Assembly (NCBI RefSeq): GCF_039544105.1
Contig: NZ_BAABLA010000120.1
Length of the DNA: 64,000 nt
DNA from: Haloechinothrix_A salitolerans
GTDB taxonomy: Bacteria > Actinomycetota > Actinomycetes > Mycobacteriales > Pseudonocardiaceae
Reading direction: 5' to 3' (one strand)
Positions 20,194 to 28,130 of this stretch are shown in pieces. Below the pieces are notes generated by a model. The model did no database searches and was not told the origin of the DNA. It saw nothing but the letters and a program-made list of their open reading frames with translations. The position numbers and the translations under genes are program-made. Numbering within the stretch: position 1 is the first letter of the stretch; the number at the start of each line of letters is the position of its first letter.

Positions 20194-20991
20194 ATGTGCG
20201 GGCGCTACGCCACGACGAAGGATCCTGCCACGCTGGTGAAGGAGTTCGACGCGACCGACGACACGGGGGAGCACCAACCGCGGCCGGACTACAACGTGGC
20301 GCCGAGCCGCAAGGTGATGTCGGTGGTGTCTCGGCACCCGAAGGACGCCGACGGCGCGACCCAGCAGGAGGAGCCGCCGCGACGGCTACTGCGCGTCATG
20401 CGCTGGGGGTTGATCCCGTTCTGGGCGAAAGACGCCTCGATCGGCAACCGGATGATCAACACTCGGTCGGAGACCGCCGCGACCAAGCCCGCCTTTCGGC
20501 GCGCGCTGAAGCGGCATCGCTGCCTGATCCCCGCGGACGGCTGGTACGAGTGGCGGCGCGGCCCGAAGAAGGGGGAGAAGCACCCGTTCTTCATGACAAC
20601 GACGGACGACTCGTCACTCGCGTTCGCCGGCATCTGGGAGACCTGGCGCGACCCCAATGCGGATGAGGGCGCCCCGCCGGTGGTGAGCTGCTCTGTCCTG
20701 ACGACGGATGCCGTCGGTAACCTCACCGAGATTCACGATCGGATGCCGCTGCTGCTGCCGCGCGAACAGTGGTCGCACTGGCTCGACCCCGACGTCGAGG
20801 ATGTCACCGACCTACTGCACCCGCCGTCGTTGGACGTCGTCGACAGCCTCGAGCTGCGCCCGGTGTCGGACAGGGTGAACAATGTCCGCAACAACGGTCC
20901 GGAGCTGCTGGAGCGCGTCGATGACGCCACTGACGCTACCGACCTCGACGCGCCAGCGTTGTTCGACAAGGACGAACTCGAAGTGCCATGA
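20194..20991 (+). CDS. SOS response-associated peptidase (SRAP/YedK/HMCES family)
   Basis: The 265-residue protein starts MCGRYA, so Cys2 becomes the N-terminal nucleophile after Met removal. Other conserved elements are PDYNVAPS, the WGLIPFWA segment, RSETAATKPAF, ADGWYEW (active-site Glu) and HDRMPLLL (His). SRAP proteins crosslink to abasic sites in single-stranded DNA and shield them from breakage. It is divergent from rsgA and overlaps the next gene by 4 bases. Confidence 0.92.
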   Translation: MCGRYATTKDPATLVKEFDATDDTGEHQPRPDYNVAPSRKVMSVVSRHPKDADGATQQEEPPRRLLRVMRWGLIPFWAKDASIGNRMINTRSETAATKPAFRRALKRHRCLIPADGWYEWRRGPKKGEKHPFFMTTTDDSSLAFAGIWETWRDPNADEGAPPVVSCSVLTTDAVGNLTEIHDRMPLLLPREQWSHWLDPDVEDVTDLLHPPSLDVVDSLELRPVSDRVNNVRNNGPELLERVDDATDATDLDAPALFDKDELEVP

Positions 20992-21599
20992 CACGCATCG
21001 ACATCGACACCCCCGTCGGGACCGCGCGCGCCGAGCTGCATTCCGCTGAGGAGGGCTCGGCGGCGCTGCTGCTCGGCCACGGCGCTGGTGGTGGGTTCGA
21101 TGCGAAAGACCTAGTCGCGGTGACACGTGCCGCGCAGGCGTCCGGGGTGCACGTCGCGCTGGTCGAGCAGCCCTACCGGGTGGCGGGCAAGCGTGCGCCC
21201 GCCCCCGCGAAGCAGCTCGACGCCGCGTGGCTCGCCGTCGCCGAGGACCTGGAGCGGCGTTGGTTCGACGAGATGCCGATGGTGTTCGGCGGCCGATCCT
21301 CTGGTGCGCGGGTGGCCTGCCGCACCGCTGAGGAGGGCTCGGCCGTCGCGGTGCTCTGCCTGGCGTTTCCACTGCGCCCGCCGCGTACGCCACACAAGAC
21401 GCGGCAGGCTGAGCTGGACGCGGTGACCGTGCCGACGCTGGTCGTCCAGGGCGACGCCGATCCGTTCGGCTGCCCCGAGGCTGGCAAGCACCACGAGATC
21501 GCGGTGGTGCGCGGGACCCATGCGCTCGACGCCGACCTCGACGCGATCACCCGCGCGGTGACAGAGTGGCTGGCCAGGGTGCTCCGGCCGCTGGGCTGA
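20988..21599 (+). CDS. Alpha/beta hydrolase of the KANL3/Tex30-like type
   Basis: The 203-residue protein has the oxyanion segment LLLGHGAGGGFDAKDL, a nucleophile elbow GGRSSGAR, an acid in VQGDADPFG and a late His in RGTHALD, so the catalytic triad looks complete. It is a compact single-domain hydrolase with no signal peptide. The substrate is unknown. ATGA overlap with the SRAP gene indicates cotranscription. Confidence 0.8.
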   Translation: MTRIDIDTPVGTARAELHSAEEGSAALLLGHGAGGGFDAKDLVAVTRAAQASGVHVALVEQPYRVAGKRAPAPAKQLDAAWLAVAEDLERRWFDEMPMVFGGRSSGARVACRTAEEGSAVAVLCLAFPLRPPRTPHKTRQAELDAVTVPTLVVQGDADPFGCPEAGKHHEIAVVRGTHALDADLDAITRAVTEWLARVLRPLG

Positions 21600-21606
21600 C
21601 AAGGCC

Positions 21607-22086
21607 TCACCCAGCGATGGGGGCCACTGTGGCGGACGTCACGGCGATCAGGTCCTCCGGGGCGAGCTCGACCTCAAGCCCGCGACGCCCAGCGGAGCAG
21701 TAGATTGTCGTGCCTGCGTCCTTCGCGGAGACGTCGATCACCACGGGAAGGCGGCTGCGGTGGCCGAGTGGGGAGATGCCGCCGAGCACGTACCCCGTCG
21801 CCCGCTGGGCGGCGGCGGGATCCGCCATCGCGGCCCGTTTCCCACCGACGGCCGCGGCCAGCGCTTTCAGGTTGAGCTGGCCGGTTACCGGCACAACACC
21901 GACGGTGAGCTTGCCATCCACGTCCGCGACCAGCGTCTTGAACACCCGAGATGCGTCCAGCCCTAGCGCGTCGACCGCTTCGAGACCGTACGACTCGGCC
22001 TTCGGGTCATGCTGATAGGCGTGCACGGTGTGGGCGATGCCCTGCTTGGTGAGCAGGGTCGTCGCCGGGGTCTGCTTGCCTGCCAC
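21607..22086 (-). CDS. ybaK: Cys-tRNA(Pro)/Cys-tRNA(Cys) deacylase YbaK
   Basis: The 159-residue protein is read from GTG at 22086. It has the YbaK/EbsC fold: TPATTLLTKQGIAHTVHAY, RVFKTLVADVDGKL with the key Lys, and GGISPLGHRSRLP. The enzyme hydrolyses mischarged aminoacyl-tRNA in trans. It is divergent from sigR and its start is 3 bases from a 21-bp inverted repeat. Longer frames upstream cross the sigR promoter and were not used. Confidence 0.88.
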   Translation of the reverse strand: MAGKQTPATTLLTKQGIAHTVHAYQHDPKAESYGLEAVDALGLDASRVFKTLVADVDGKLTVGVVPVTGQLNLKALAAAVGGKRAAMADPAAAQRATGYVLGGISPLGHRSRLPVVIDVSAKDAGTTIYCSAGRRGLEVELAPEDLIAVTSATVAPIAG

Positions 22087-22088
22087 GA

Positions 22089-22109
22089 GGTGTGAGACTA
22101 GCTCACACC
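22089..22109. promoter_or_regulatory. Inverted repeat between ybaK and sigR
   Basis: ggtgtgag and ctcacacc form a perfect 8-bp inverted repeat around actag. It ends one base before the sigR promoter's GGGAAT and starts 3 bases before the ybaK start codon, so a bound protein could affect both. It looks CRP-like, but the TGTGA and TCACA halves are 7, not 6, bases apart. Confidence 0.6.
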
Positions 22110-22110
22110 G

Positions 22111-22136
22111 GGAATGCCGAGCGTGACGGATGCGTT
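22111..22136 (+). promoter_or_regulatory. SigR-type self-activating promoter
   Basis: GGAAT at 22111-22115 (part of GGGAAT), an 18-base spacer, then GTT at 22134-22136. This is exactly the GGAAT-N18-GTT consensus known for the SigR/SigH thiol-stress sigma factors and lies upstream of the sigR gene itself. Transcription would start near 22142-22144. Confidence 0.8.
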
Positions 22137-22307
22137 GGACGCGACGTGCCGACTTACACCGCAACCACCGCTGTTCGTGACCGTGCCCCGAGCATCCAGC
22201 TGGGTGGGAAACCGGGCGCGGTCGCCGCATCCCGCGTACCCTCGGCACGGTCGTCGACGTATCCGATCGTGCGGCAGAGGACCGAAACGCAACGGAAAGG
22301 GATCGGT

Positions 22308-22913
22308 GTGCCAGAGACCACCGACGCCGAGCAGGCCGAGTTGGCCGAGCGGTTCGAGCGCGAAGCCATGCCGCTACTCGACCAACTCTACTCGGCCGCG
22401 TTGCGGATGACCCGCAAGCCAGCCGACGCCGAGGACTTGGTGCAGGAGACCTATCTCAAGGCCTATGGTGCTTTCGCCTCGTTCAAGCAGGGCACCAACC
22501 TCAAGGCCTGGATGTATCGGATCCTGACCAACACCTACATCAACGGCTACCGGAAGCGGCAACGGCAGCCGGTGCAGCAGCCCACCGAGGAGATCACCGA
22601 CTACCAGCTCGCGCAGGCGGCCAACCACACATCGCGTGGCCTGCGGTCGGCCGAGATCGAGGCACTGGACAAGCTGCCCGACTCGGACGTGAAGAACGCG
22701 CTGCAGCAGCTGCCGGAGGACTTCCGGCTGGCGGTGTATCTGGCCGACGTCGAGGGCTTCGCGTACAAAGAGATCGCCGAGATCATGGAGACGCCGATCG
22801 GGACCGTGATGTCGCGACTGCACCGGGGCCGTTCGCAGCTGCGTGAGCTGCTGTCGGACGTCGCGGCCGATCGTGGGTTCACCAGGCAGGGCCAGGAGGT
22901 GACGACACGATGA
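22308..22913 (+). CDS. sigR: ECF sigma factor SigR/SigH (thiol-oxidative stress)
   Basis: From GTG at 22308, preceded by GGAAAGG, the protein has 201 residues. Region 2 (LYSAALRMTRKPADAEDLVQ, then a long NLKAWMYRILTNTYINGYRKRQRQ) and region 4 (LPEDFRLAVYLADVEGFAYK, TPIGTVMSRLHRGR) are both clear. The next gene is the redox anti-sigma factor RsrA and overlaps by 4 bases. In Streptomyces and mycobacteria this pair senses disulfide stress and induces thioredoxin and mycothiol genes. The frame is also open upstream through a GTG at 22146, giving a possible longer isoform. Confidence 0.93.
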   Translation: MPETTDAEQAELAERFEREAMPLLDQLYSAALRMTRKPADAEDLVQETYLKAYGAFASFKQGTNLKAWMYRILTNTYINGYRKRQRQPVQQPTEEITDYQLAQAANHTSRGLRSAEIEALDKLPDSDVKNALQQLPEDFRLAVYLADVEGFAYKEIAEIMETPIGTVMSRLHRGRSQLRELLSDVAADRGFTRQGQEVTTR

Positions 22914-23227
22914 CGGGCGAGTGCTCGGAATCCGAGGGCCCCGACTGCACGCAGGTTCTCGCCGAGGTCTACCTGCTGCTGGACAAGGAGTGCACCGAGG
23001 ACCACGAGGCGGAGCTGCGGCAACATCTTGAGGACTGCCCGCCGTGCCTCGAGGAATACGGTATCGGGGAGCAGATCAAGCAACTGCTGGCGCGCAAGTG
23101 CGGCGGTGATCATGCCCCTGACCAGCTGAAGGAGCGGCTGCAGGCGACGATCCGCAAGACCGTCGAAGAGCGTTCCGGCTACTCGGTGTCCGAGTTCTCC
23201 GCCGAGGTACGTGAAGAACGGCGCTGA
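22910..23227 (+). CDS. rsrA: Zinc-containing redox anti-sigma factor RsrA/RshA
   Basis: The 105-residue cytosolic protein carries the ZAS motif H-x3-C-x2-C in LRQHLEDCPPC, plus earlier cysteines (C5, C13 and C28) that could act as ligands or disulfide partners. In the family, oxidation forms a disulfide, releases zinc and frees the sigma factor. It is translationally coupled to sigR (ATGA). Confidence 0.93.
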   Translation: MTGECSESEGPDCTQVLAEVYLLLDKECTEDHEAELRQHLEDCPPCLEEYGIGEQIKQLLARKCGGDHAPDQLKERLQATIRKTVEERSGYSVSEFSAEVREERR

Positions 23228-23350
23228 TGAGGTGGTCGTCGCGCGGGACCTCTCGCGTCCTGCCGCGGCCCCCAGTGTCGCCCATGGCTCGCCGACGCGG
23301 GTGACGGCGGCGGTGGCGATCGGCAGCGGGAGGCCCCGCGCGAACGCCCG

Positions 23351-23425
23351 TTACGTGTTGGGCTTCTTGCCGTGGTTCGCGCCCTTCTTCTTGCGGTCGC
23401 GACGCTTGCGGGCTCGCTTCGACAT
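23351..23425 (-). CDS. Small ribosomal protein bL37
   Basis: A 24-residue, extremely basic peptide starts MSKRARKRRDRKKKGANHG and ends KPNT. It is read from ATG at 23425 with AAGGAGA at the right distance upstream. It matches the bL37 protein found in mycobacterial 50S structures, which is also this short. It converges on rsrA. It is too short for ordinary gene finders. Confidence 0.88.
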   Translation of the reverse strand: MSKRARKRRDRKKKGANHGKKPNT

Positions 23426-23550
23426 AGCTGTCTCCTTGCCGGTTGGCTGCTGGTCGGCGGCGTAACGCCGCTGATCACCATGTGCTCTCCCGAGTCTGCC
23501 ATGCGGCCCACCTGTGCTGACGACGGAGGCGGGGATGGTTTGATGCGAGC

Positions 23551-25170
23551 ATGAGCACGCTCGCTGATCTGCTCGCCGAGCACACCAGCCTGTCCGGCGA
23601 CGCGGCCGACCACCTGCAGACCGTGGTCGCGGAGTGGCAGTTGCTGGCGGACCTCTCGTTCGCGGATTTCCTGCTGTGGGTGCCGATCGACGCCGGCGCC
23701 AACGACGCCGACGCGGGTGGTGTCACCGGCGGGTATGGAACGGTCACCCATGGCGGCCATGGCAGCGTCACGAGCGGCGCACCGGCCCCAGCGGGTGCGC
23801 CGAGCAGCGCCGTCGACGACGTCGAGGCGGGAAGCGTCGAGTTCGTGTGCGTCGCCCAGGCGCGCCCCACGACCGGCGCGACAGCGCATCCCGAAGACGT
23901 CGTTGGCACGACGTTGGCCATCGCGGACTACCCGCAACTCGTGCGCGCGATCCGCGAGGTGCGCATCTTCCGGGAGGAGGACCCGTACTGGAACCGCGAC
24001 GTGCCGATCCGCAGGGAGGCCATCCCGGTCTCGTTCGGCGACGAGGTCGTCGCGGTGCTGAGCAGGGAGACCAACCTCACGTTGCCGAGGGTGCCGAGCT
24101 CACTCGAGATCGCCTACCTCGCGGGCGCGTCTGATCTGTGCCAGATGATCGTTGACGGCACCTTCCCGAACTCCGAGTCGCTCACCGACGTCCACACCAG
24201 CCCCCGCGTCGGAGACGGCTTCATCCGGCTCGACCCGTCCGGCACCGTGGTCTTCGCCAGCCCGAACGGTCTGTCGGCGTATCACCGGATGGGTTTCGAG
24301 TCGGAGCTGATCGGCACTCGGCTCGCACCGCTGACCCGCTCGCTGATCGCGGACCCGTTCGACGCTACCGAGGTATCCCACCGCATCCTGGACGCGCTGG
24401 AAGGACGTCCGGGTAGCCGCACCGAGGCGGAGTCACGGCCGGGCGCCGTGGTGCTGTTCCGGGCGCTTCCGCTGCGCCCGGCTGGCGTGCCCGCGGGCGC
24501 GCTGGTGCTGGTCAGGGATGTCACCGAGGTCAAGCGCAGGGACCGCGCGCTGCTCAGCAAGGACGCGACCATCCGGGAGATCCACCACCGGGTGAAGAAC
24601 AACCTGCAGACGGTGGCCGCGCTGCTGCGGCTCCAGTCGCGTCGCACGCATAGCGAGGACGCTCGGCACGCCCTCGAGGACTCGGTACGCCGGGTCGCCT
24701 CGATCGCGCTGGTGCACGAACGGCTGTCGATGTCGGTCGACGAGCGGGTGGATCTGGACCAGCTCCTCGACAAGGTGCTGCCGATGCTCAGCGAGGTGAC
24801 CACGGCGGAATCGTCGGTCAAGTTGGCACGCGAGGGCAGCTTCGGCAGTGTCGTGGCGGACATCGCGACGCCGCTGGTGATGGTGCTCGCCGAACTGGTG
24901 CAGAACGCCGCGGAGCACGCCTTCGACCCGCGTCAGCCCGGCATGGTCACGATCGGAGCGTCACGATCCGCGCGTTGGCTCGACGTCACCATCTCGGACG
25001 ACGGCAGGGGGCTACCCGCTGACTTTTCCCTCGAACGGGCCGATGGGCTCGGGCTGCAAATCGTGCGTACGCTCGCCGAGTCCGAACTGCGGGGCTCCTT
25101 AACGGTGCGCGGCAGGGAGCCACACGGCACCGTCGCCGCGCTGCGCATTCCCCTGGCGCGACGGTCGTGA
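23551..25170 (+). CDS. pdtaS: Cytosolic sensor histidine kinase PdtaS
   Basis: The 539-residue protein has an N-terminal GAF-type domain (about 10-200), a PAS-type domain (about 220-330), a HisKA_2 domain with IREIHHRVKNNLQT (His345/346), and a HATPase domain (NAAEHAF, DDGRGLP). There is no membrane segment. In mycobacteria PdtaS phosphorylates the antiterminator-type regulator PdtaR; no pdtaR is present in this window. Residues about 48-90 form a Gly/Ala/Thr-rich insertion in the GAF domain that looks disordered. The start ATG has only a weak ribosome site. Confidence 0.9.
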   Translation: MSTLADLLAEHTSLSGDAADHLQTVVAEWQLLADLSFADFLLWVPIDAGANDADAGGVTGGYGTVTHGGHGSVTSGAPAPAGAPSSAVDDVEAGSVEFVCVAQARPTTGATAHPEDVVGTTLAIADYPQLVRAIREVRIFREEDPYWNRDVPIRREAIPVSFGDEVVAVLSRETNLTLPRVPSSLEIAYLAGASDLCQMIVDGTFPNSESLTDVHTSPRVGDGFIRLDPSGTVVFASPNGLSAYHRMGFESELIGTRLAPLTRSLIADPFDATEVSHRILDALEGRPGSRTEAESRPGAVVLFRALPLRPAGVPAGALVLVRDVTEVKRRDRALLSKDATIREIHHRVKNNLQTVAALLRLQSRRTHSEDARHALEDSVRRVASIALVHERLSMSVDERVDLDQLLDKVLPMLSEVTTAESSVKLAREGSFGSVVADIATPLVMVLAELVQNAAEHAFDPRQPGMVTIGASRSARWLDVTISDDGRGLPADFSLERADGLGLQIVRTLAESELRGSLTVRGREPHGTVAALRIPLARRS

Positions 25171-25210
25171 CGCCGATTCGAAGGGTCGCCGGAATTGTCC
25201 CTAGACAGCA

Positions 25211-25243
25211 GAAAAACCGGTAGCCGCCTACGCGGTACCGGTT
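25211..25243 (-). terminator. Terminator between pdtaS and whiB1
   Basis: aaccggt / accggtt enclose gccgc / gcggt with a ctac loop and one bulged base. On the minus strand the hairpin is followed by ttttc, so it best serves whiB1, though it could work both ways. Confidence 0.8.
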
Positions 25244-25285
25244 CTCCGCTGATTTCTCGCGAGAGGCTTTCCGAATAGTTTCGGT

Positions 25286-25537
25286 TCAGGCCGTACGCAT
25301 GCCGATGTGGGCGCGGCGGCGCTTGAGCGCGCGCCGTTCGTCCTCGCTCATGCCGCCCCACACGCCAGCATCCTGGCCGCTGGCCAGAGCCCAGGCCAGG
25401 CAGTCGGACGCGACGGTGCAGCGGTGGCACACGGCCTTCGCCTCGGCTTCCTGCACCAACGCAGGACCACTAGTTCCCACGGGGAAGAACAGTTCAGGGT
25501 CCTCGTCTCGGCAGGCCGCGCGGTGGCGCCAGTCCAT
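25286..25537 (-). CDS. whiB1: WhiB1 iron-sulfur transcription factor
   Basis: The 83-residue WhiB protein has cluster-binding cysteines at C9, C37, C40 and C46, the turn motif VWGGMSEDER, and a basic C-terminus (RRALKRRRAHIG). WhiB1 binds a nitric-oxide-sensitive [4Fe-4S] cluster and the primary sigma factor, and is essential in mycobacteria. The ATG at 25537 follows GAAGGAG. Position next to pdtaS matches the mycobacterial order. Two CRP-type sites lie upstream. Confidence 0.95.
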   Translation of the reverse strand: MDWRHRAACRDEDPELFFPVGTSGPALVQEAEAKAVCHRCTVASDCLAWALASGQDAGVWGGMSEDERRALKRRRAHIGMRTA

Positions 25538-25609
25538 TTCTGTGCTCCTTCATGGCGGCGCGGAGAAGCCCGCGCCATGGTCGTGAATGGCGGTCGTTCT
25601 TGGGGTGCT

Positions 25610-25625
25610 TGTGAATGCTTTCACG
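25610..25625. promoter_or_regulatory. CRP/FNR-type site upstream of whiB1, proximal
   Basis: TGTGA-N6-TCACG, 73 bases upstream of the whiB1 start, matches nine of ten positions of the TGTGA-N6-TCACA consensus. Confidence 0.65.
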
Positions 25626-25659
25626 AACCGCTGGCTTCGGCAAGGGGTTTCGCAAGATC

Positions 25660-25675
25660 GGTGAGTCAGCTCACC
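25660..25675. promoter_or_regulatory. CRP/FNR-type site upstream of whiB1, distal
   Basis: GGTGA-N6-TCACC forms a perfect palindrome ggtgag-tcag-ctcacc, centred 50 bases from the other site (about five helical turns). Mycobacterial whiB1 is known to be controlled by CRP through two sites. Confidence 0.65.
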
Positions 25676-25828
25676 TCGTCAGGGTGTGCCTCTGACCTGC
25701 GGATTCCGGTGGAAAATGCACTTGTCGGTGGCGAGGCGTTGCGGTGAACGGACATCATCGAGCGACGAGTGGTAGCCGCCACTTTGCCCGTGCTGATCAA
25801 GCTGGGCGGGTGTGGCGATGTCCGGCGC

Positions 25829-26755
25829 TTACACGACCACGGTGAGCGCGTCGCCGACGCTCCGGAACTCGACGCTGGTCCGTTCCCCGACTAGATCCCC
25901 GTCAACTTGCAAGTTTACCGCTTTTTCCGAGGTCACGCTGACCGTGTGTGCGCTGTCTCGCTGCACGAGCCCGCGCCGTGGCTTGCAGCCGGACGCGCTC
26001 AGCGCTCGCCGCAAGTAGCCGAGCACGCTGATGATGTCGAGGCTGCGGGGCGCGAAAACGCCGATGCCTCGCTCGAATGCGGCTCCTGGGTTGAGCCGGA
26101 TCGGTCGTGTCCCGAGATAGGACCACGGGTCGGTGTTGGAGAGGAAAGCGCTGCGCACGGTGACCGGTTCCTCGTCGTCCACGCGGAGCGTGAGCTCCGG
26201 CCTGCTGTGCGCGGGCCAGAAGTAGGACCGTACCGCGACCCTGGTGTAGAGGGCGGGACCTGCTTCTTTGCCCCTGATCCTGTCGACGCCCGCCACGACG
26301 TCGGCGTCCCAGCCCATGCCCGCGCTGAAGGTGAACCAGCGGTCGTCGGCCGCACCGAGGCCGATGCGGCGTCCTCGGCCGCGTACCAGGGCGTCGAGCA
26401 GCACGTGCGTGGCCTCGACGGGGTCGGCCGGGTAGCCGAGCGCGCGAGCGAAGACGTTCGCCGAACCGCCAGGCACGACGGCGAGCATCGGTACGTCCGC
26501 GCGTGGCGCGTGGTCGTCACCGGGCGCGGGCAACACGCCGTTGACGACCTCGTTCACTGTGCCGTCGCCGCCGTGCGCCACCACGAGGTCGACGCCATCC
26601 TCCCGGGCGGCCGCGCCGATCTCCGCGGCGTGCCCGCGATGGGTCGTCTCGACCACGTCGAGCTTGACCTCGCTGGCCAAAGCGTGGGCGAGCACGTCTC
26701 GCCCTCCAGGCGTCGTCGCTGTTGCCTGCGGGTTTACGACAAGGACTGCGCGCAT
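25829..26755 (-). CDS. Diacylglycerol kinase-family lipid kinase
   Basis: From ATG at 26755 the protein is 308 residues. It begins MRAVLVVNPQA, has the glycine-rich nucleotide motif HGGDGTVNEVVNG and VPGGSANVFARALG, then the C-terminal beta-sandwich ending VNLQVDGDLVGERTSVEF. These enzymes phosphorylate diacylglycerol or a related lipid at the inner membrane face. Substrate specificity cannot be read from sequence. The open frame upstream to 26845 lacks conservation. Confidence 0.85.
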   Translation of the reverse strand: MRAVLVVNPQATATTPGGRDVLAHALASEVKLDVVETTHRGHAAEIGAAAREDGVDLVVAHGGDGTVNEVVNGVLPAPGDDHAPRADVPMLAVVPGGSANVFARALGYPADPVEATHVLLDALVRGRGRRIGLGAADDRWFTFSAGMGWDADVVAGVDRIRGKEAGPALYTRVAVRSYFWPAHSRPELTLRVDDEEPVTVRSAFLSNTDPWSYLGTRPIRLNPGAAFERGIGVFAPRSLDIISVLGYLRRALSASGCKPRRGLVQRDSAHTVSVTSEKAVNLQVDGDLVGERTSVEFRSVGDALTVVV

Positions 26756-27042
26756 ACCCGCAGAGTACGGCTCCCTTCTCCGGTTGTGTTGCCACTCCAC
26801 CGGATCCCGTTGCGCGGGATCTTCTCGCGTCGGCGACAAGCGCACCCCGGCGACCGCCGGCTCATCACTGACGACACCACGATCATCGTAGGTTGGCGCC
26901 GGGAGGGAAACGTCCGAGTGGGTGGCGCTACCATCGATGTCGCTTACGGACAGTATTCCGCAGGGCTCGCGGCGACCGCGTCCGCCCCCTCGGACCGCGA
27001 TGACAGCGAGGCCATGAGGCCAGTGAGGACAGTGAGAACCCG

Positions 27043-27471
27043 GTGCGGCGCGACGACCTCTTCCTTCCCGCTCCCCGCGAGATCCGTGTCGCCGGGGTGC
27101 TGACGACGTTGCCTGGCCTCGCCGCGGTGGTCTTCGCCGTGGTGCTTTTCGTGGACGCGCTGCTCGGCACCACCGAGACCAGCGGCGGCAACAGCGTTTA
27201 TGGCCAGGCGTTTTACTACGTGCTGCTGGGGGCGGCCATGATCGCCTGCGGTATCGGACTGCTGCTCGGTCACACCTGGGCGCGCACCCCCGCGTTCGTG
27301 CTCGCGCTCATCGTGGGCGGTGTCGGCTGGTACGCCCTCGGACCGTCTGGTCAGCCGTTGTGGGGTGTGCCGATCCTCGTGATGGCCGTCGTCCTCGTCG
27401 TGTTGCTGTTTCGCGCGCCCTCGCGTGCCTGGGCGCTCGGCGAGTATCCCGACAAGGTTGACAGCGAGTAA
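27043..27471 (+). CDS. Four-helix integral membrane protein (Rv3217c-like)
   Basis: The 142-residue protein has about four hydrophobic helices (near 17-38, 56-76, 83-101 and 106-125) and short polar ends. It matches in size and position the conserved membrane protein next to the whiB1 block of mycobacteria. The function is unknown. The GTG at 27043 has only a weak ribosome site. Confidence 0.7.
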   Translation: MRRDDLFLPAPREIRVAGVLTTLPGLAAVVFAVVLFVDALLGTTETSGGNSVYGQAFYYVLLGAAMIACGIGLLLGHTWARTPAFVLALIVGGVGWYALGPSGQPLWGVPILVMAVVLVVLLFRAPSRAWALGEYPDKVDSE

Positions 27472-27536
27472 TCATGCCTGGGCGATCGACCCGGCTTGGA
27501 TGATGCGGCACGCCCGAGCGAGTGAACGCGGTGAGG

Positions 27537-28019
27537 TCACCCCTCGGCTAGCGCGGCGAGTGGTTTGTCGGTGAGCCGGTACACCGTCCACTCGTCCATC
27601 GCCTCGGCACCGAGCGACTCGTAGAACTCGATCGCCGGGGTGTTCCAATTCAGCACCCACCATTCAAGGCGTTGGTAGCCGTTGGCGGCGCACTCCTCGG
27701 CCAGCGCCGTCAGCAGTGCCTTGCCGAGCCCGCTGCCGCGCTGCTCCGGCTGGACGTAAAGGTCCTCGAGATAGATGCCGTGCACGCCGCGCCACGTGGA
27801 GAAGTTCAGGAACCACAGCGCGCAGCCGACGACGGCACCGTCGACGACGGCGACGTGCCCGTACAGCGCGGGTCGTTCGCGGAACAGGGCCGCGGTGAGC
27901 TGCGCCGCGGTGAGGTGGCACTCGTCCGGTGCCTTCTCGTAGGCGGCCAGCTCATGCACCAGGTCAACGACGGCCTCGACGTCGTCCGGCCGCATGCGGC
28001 GGATGCGCGGGTCGGGCAC
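27537..28019 (-). CDS. GNAT family N-acetyltransferase
   Basis: From GTG at 28019, with an ideal AAGGAGG upstream, the protein is 160 residues. The acetyl-CoA loop is seen in YVQPEQRGSGLGKALL, and the family's C-terminal part in WNTPAIEFYESLGA. The pattern resembles the diamine/polyamine acetyltransferase (SAT-like) branch, with the motif FLNFSTWRGVHGIYLEDLYV. The open frame upstream to 28181 is not conserved. Confidence 0.88.
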   Translation of the reverse strand: MPDPRIRRMRPDDVEAVVDLVHELAAYEKAPDECHLTAAQLTAALFRERPALYGHVAVVDGAVVGCALWFLNFSTWRGVHGIYLEDLYVQPEQRGSGLGKALLTALAEECAANGYQRLEWWVLNWNTPAIEFYESLGAEAMDEWTVYRLTDKPLAALAEG

Positions 28020-28130
28020 TTGCGTCCTCCTTCGGGGCAGCGATCGGTGTTGCGATCCATCTAACAGTCGACGCCAGCGTCGCGCGAGTGAGTTCTGTGG
28101 CAAGCTACTCGTGAGTAGTAAGGAGTTGGC

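Noticed and set aside
22089..22109. Reading the ybaK-sigR repeat as a true CRP site
   Set aside because: The TGTGA and TCACA halves are separated by 7 rather than 6 bases.
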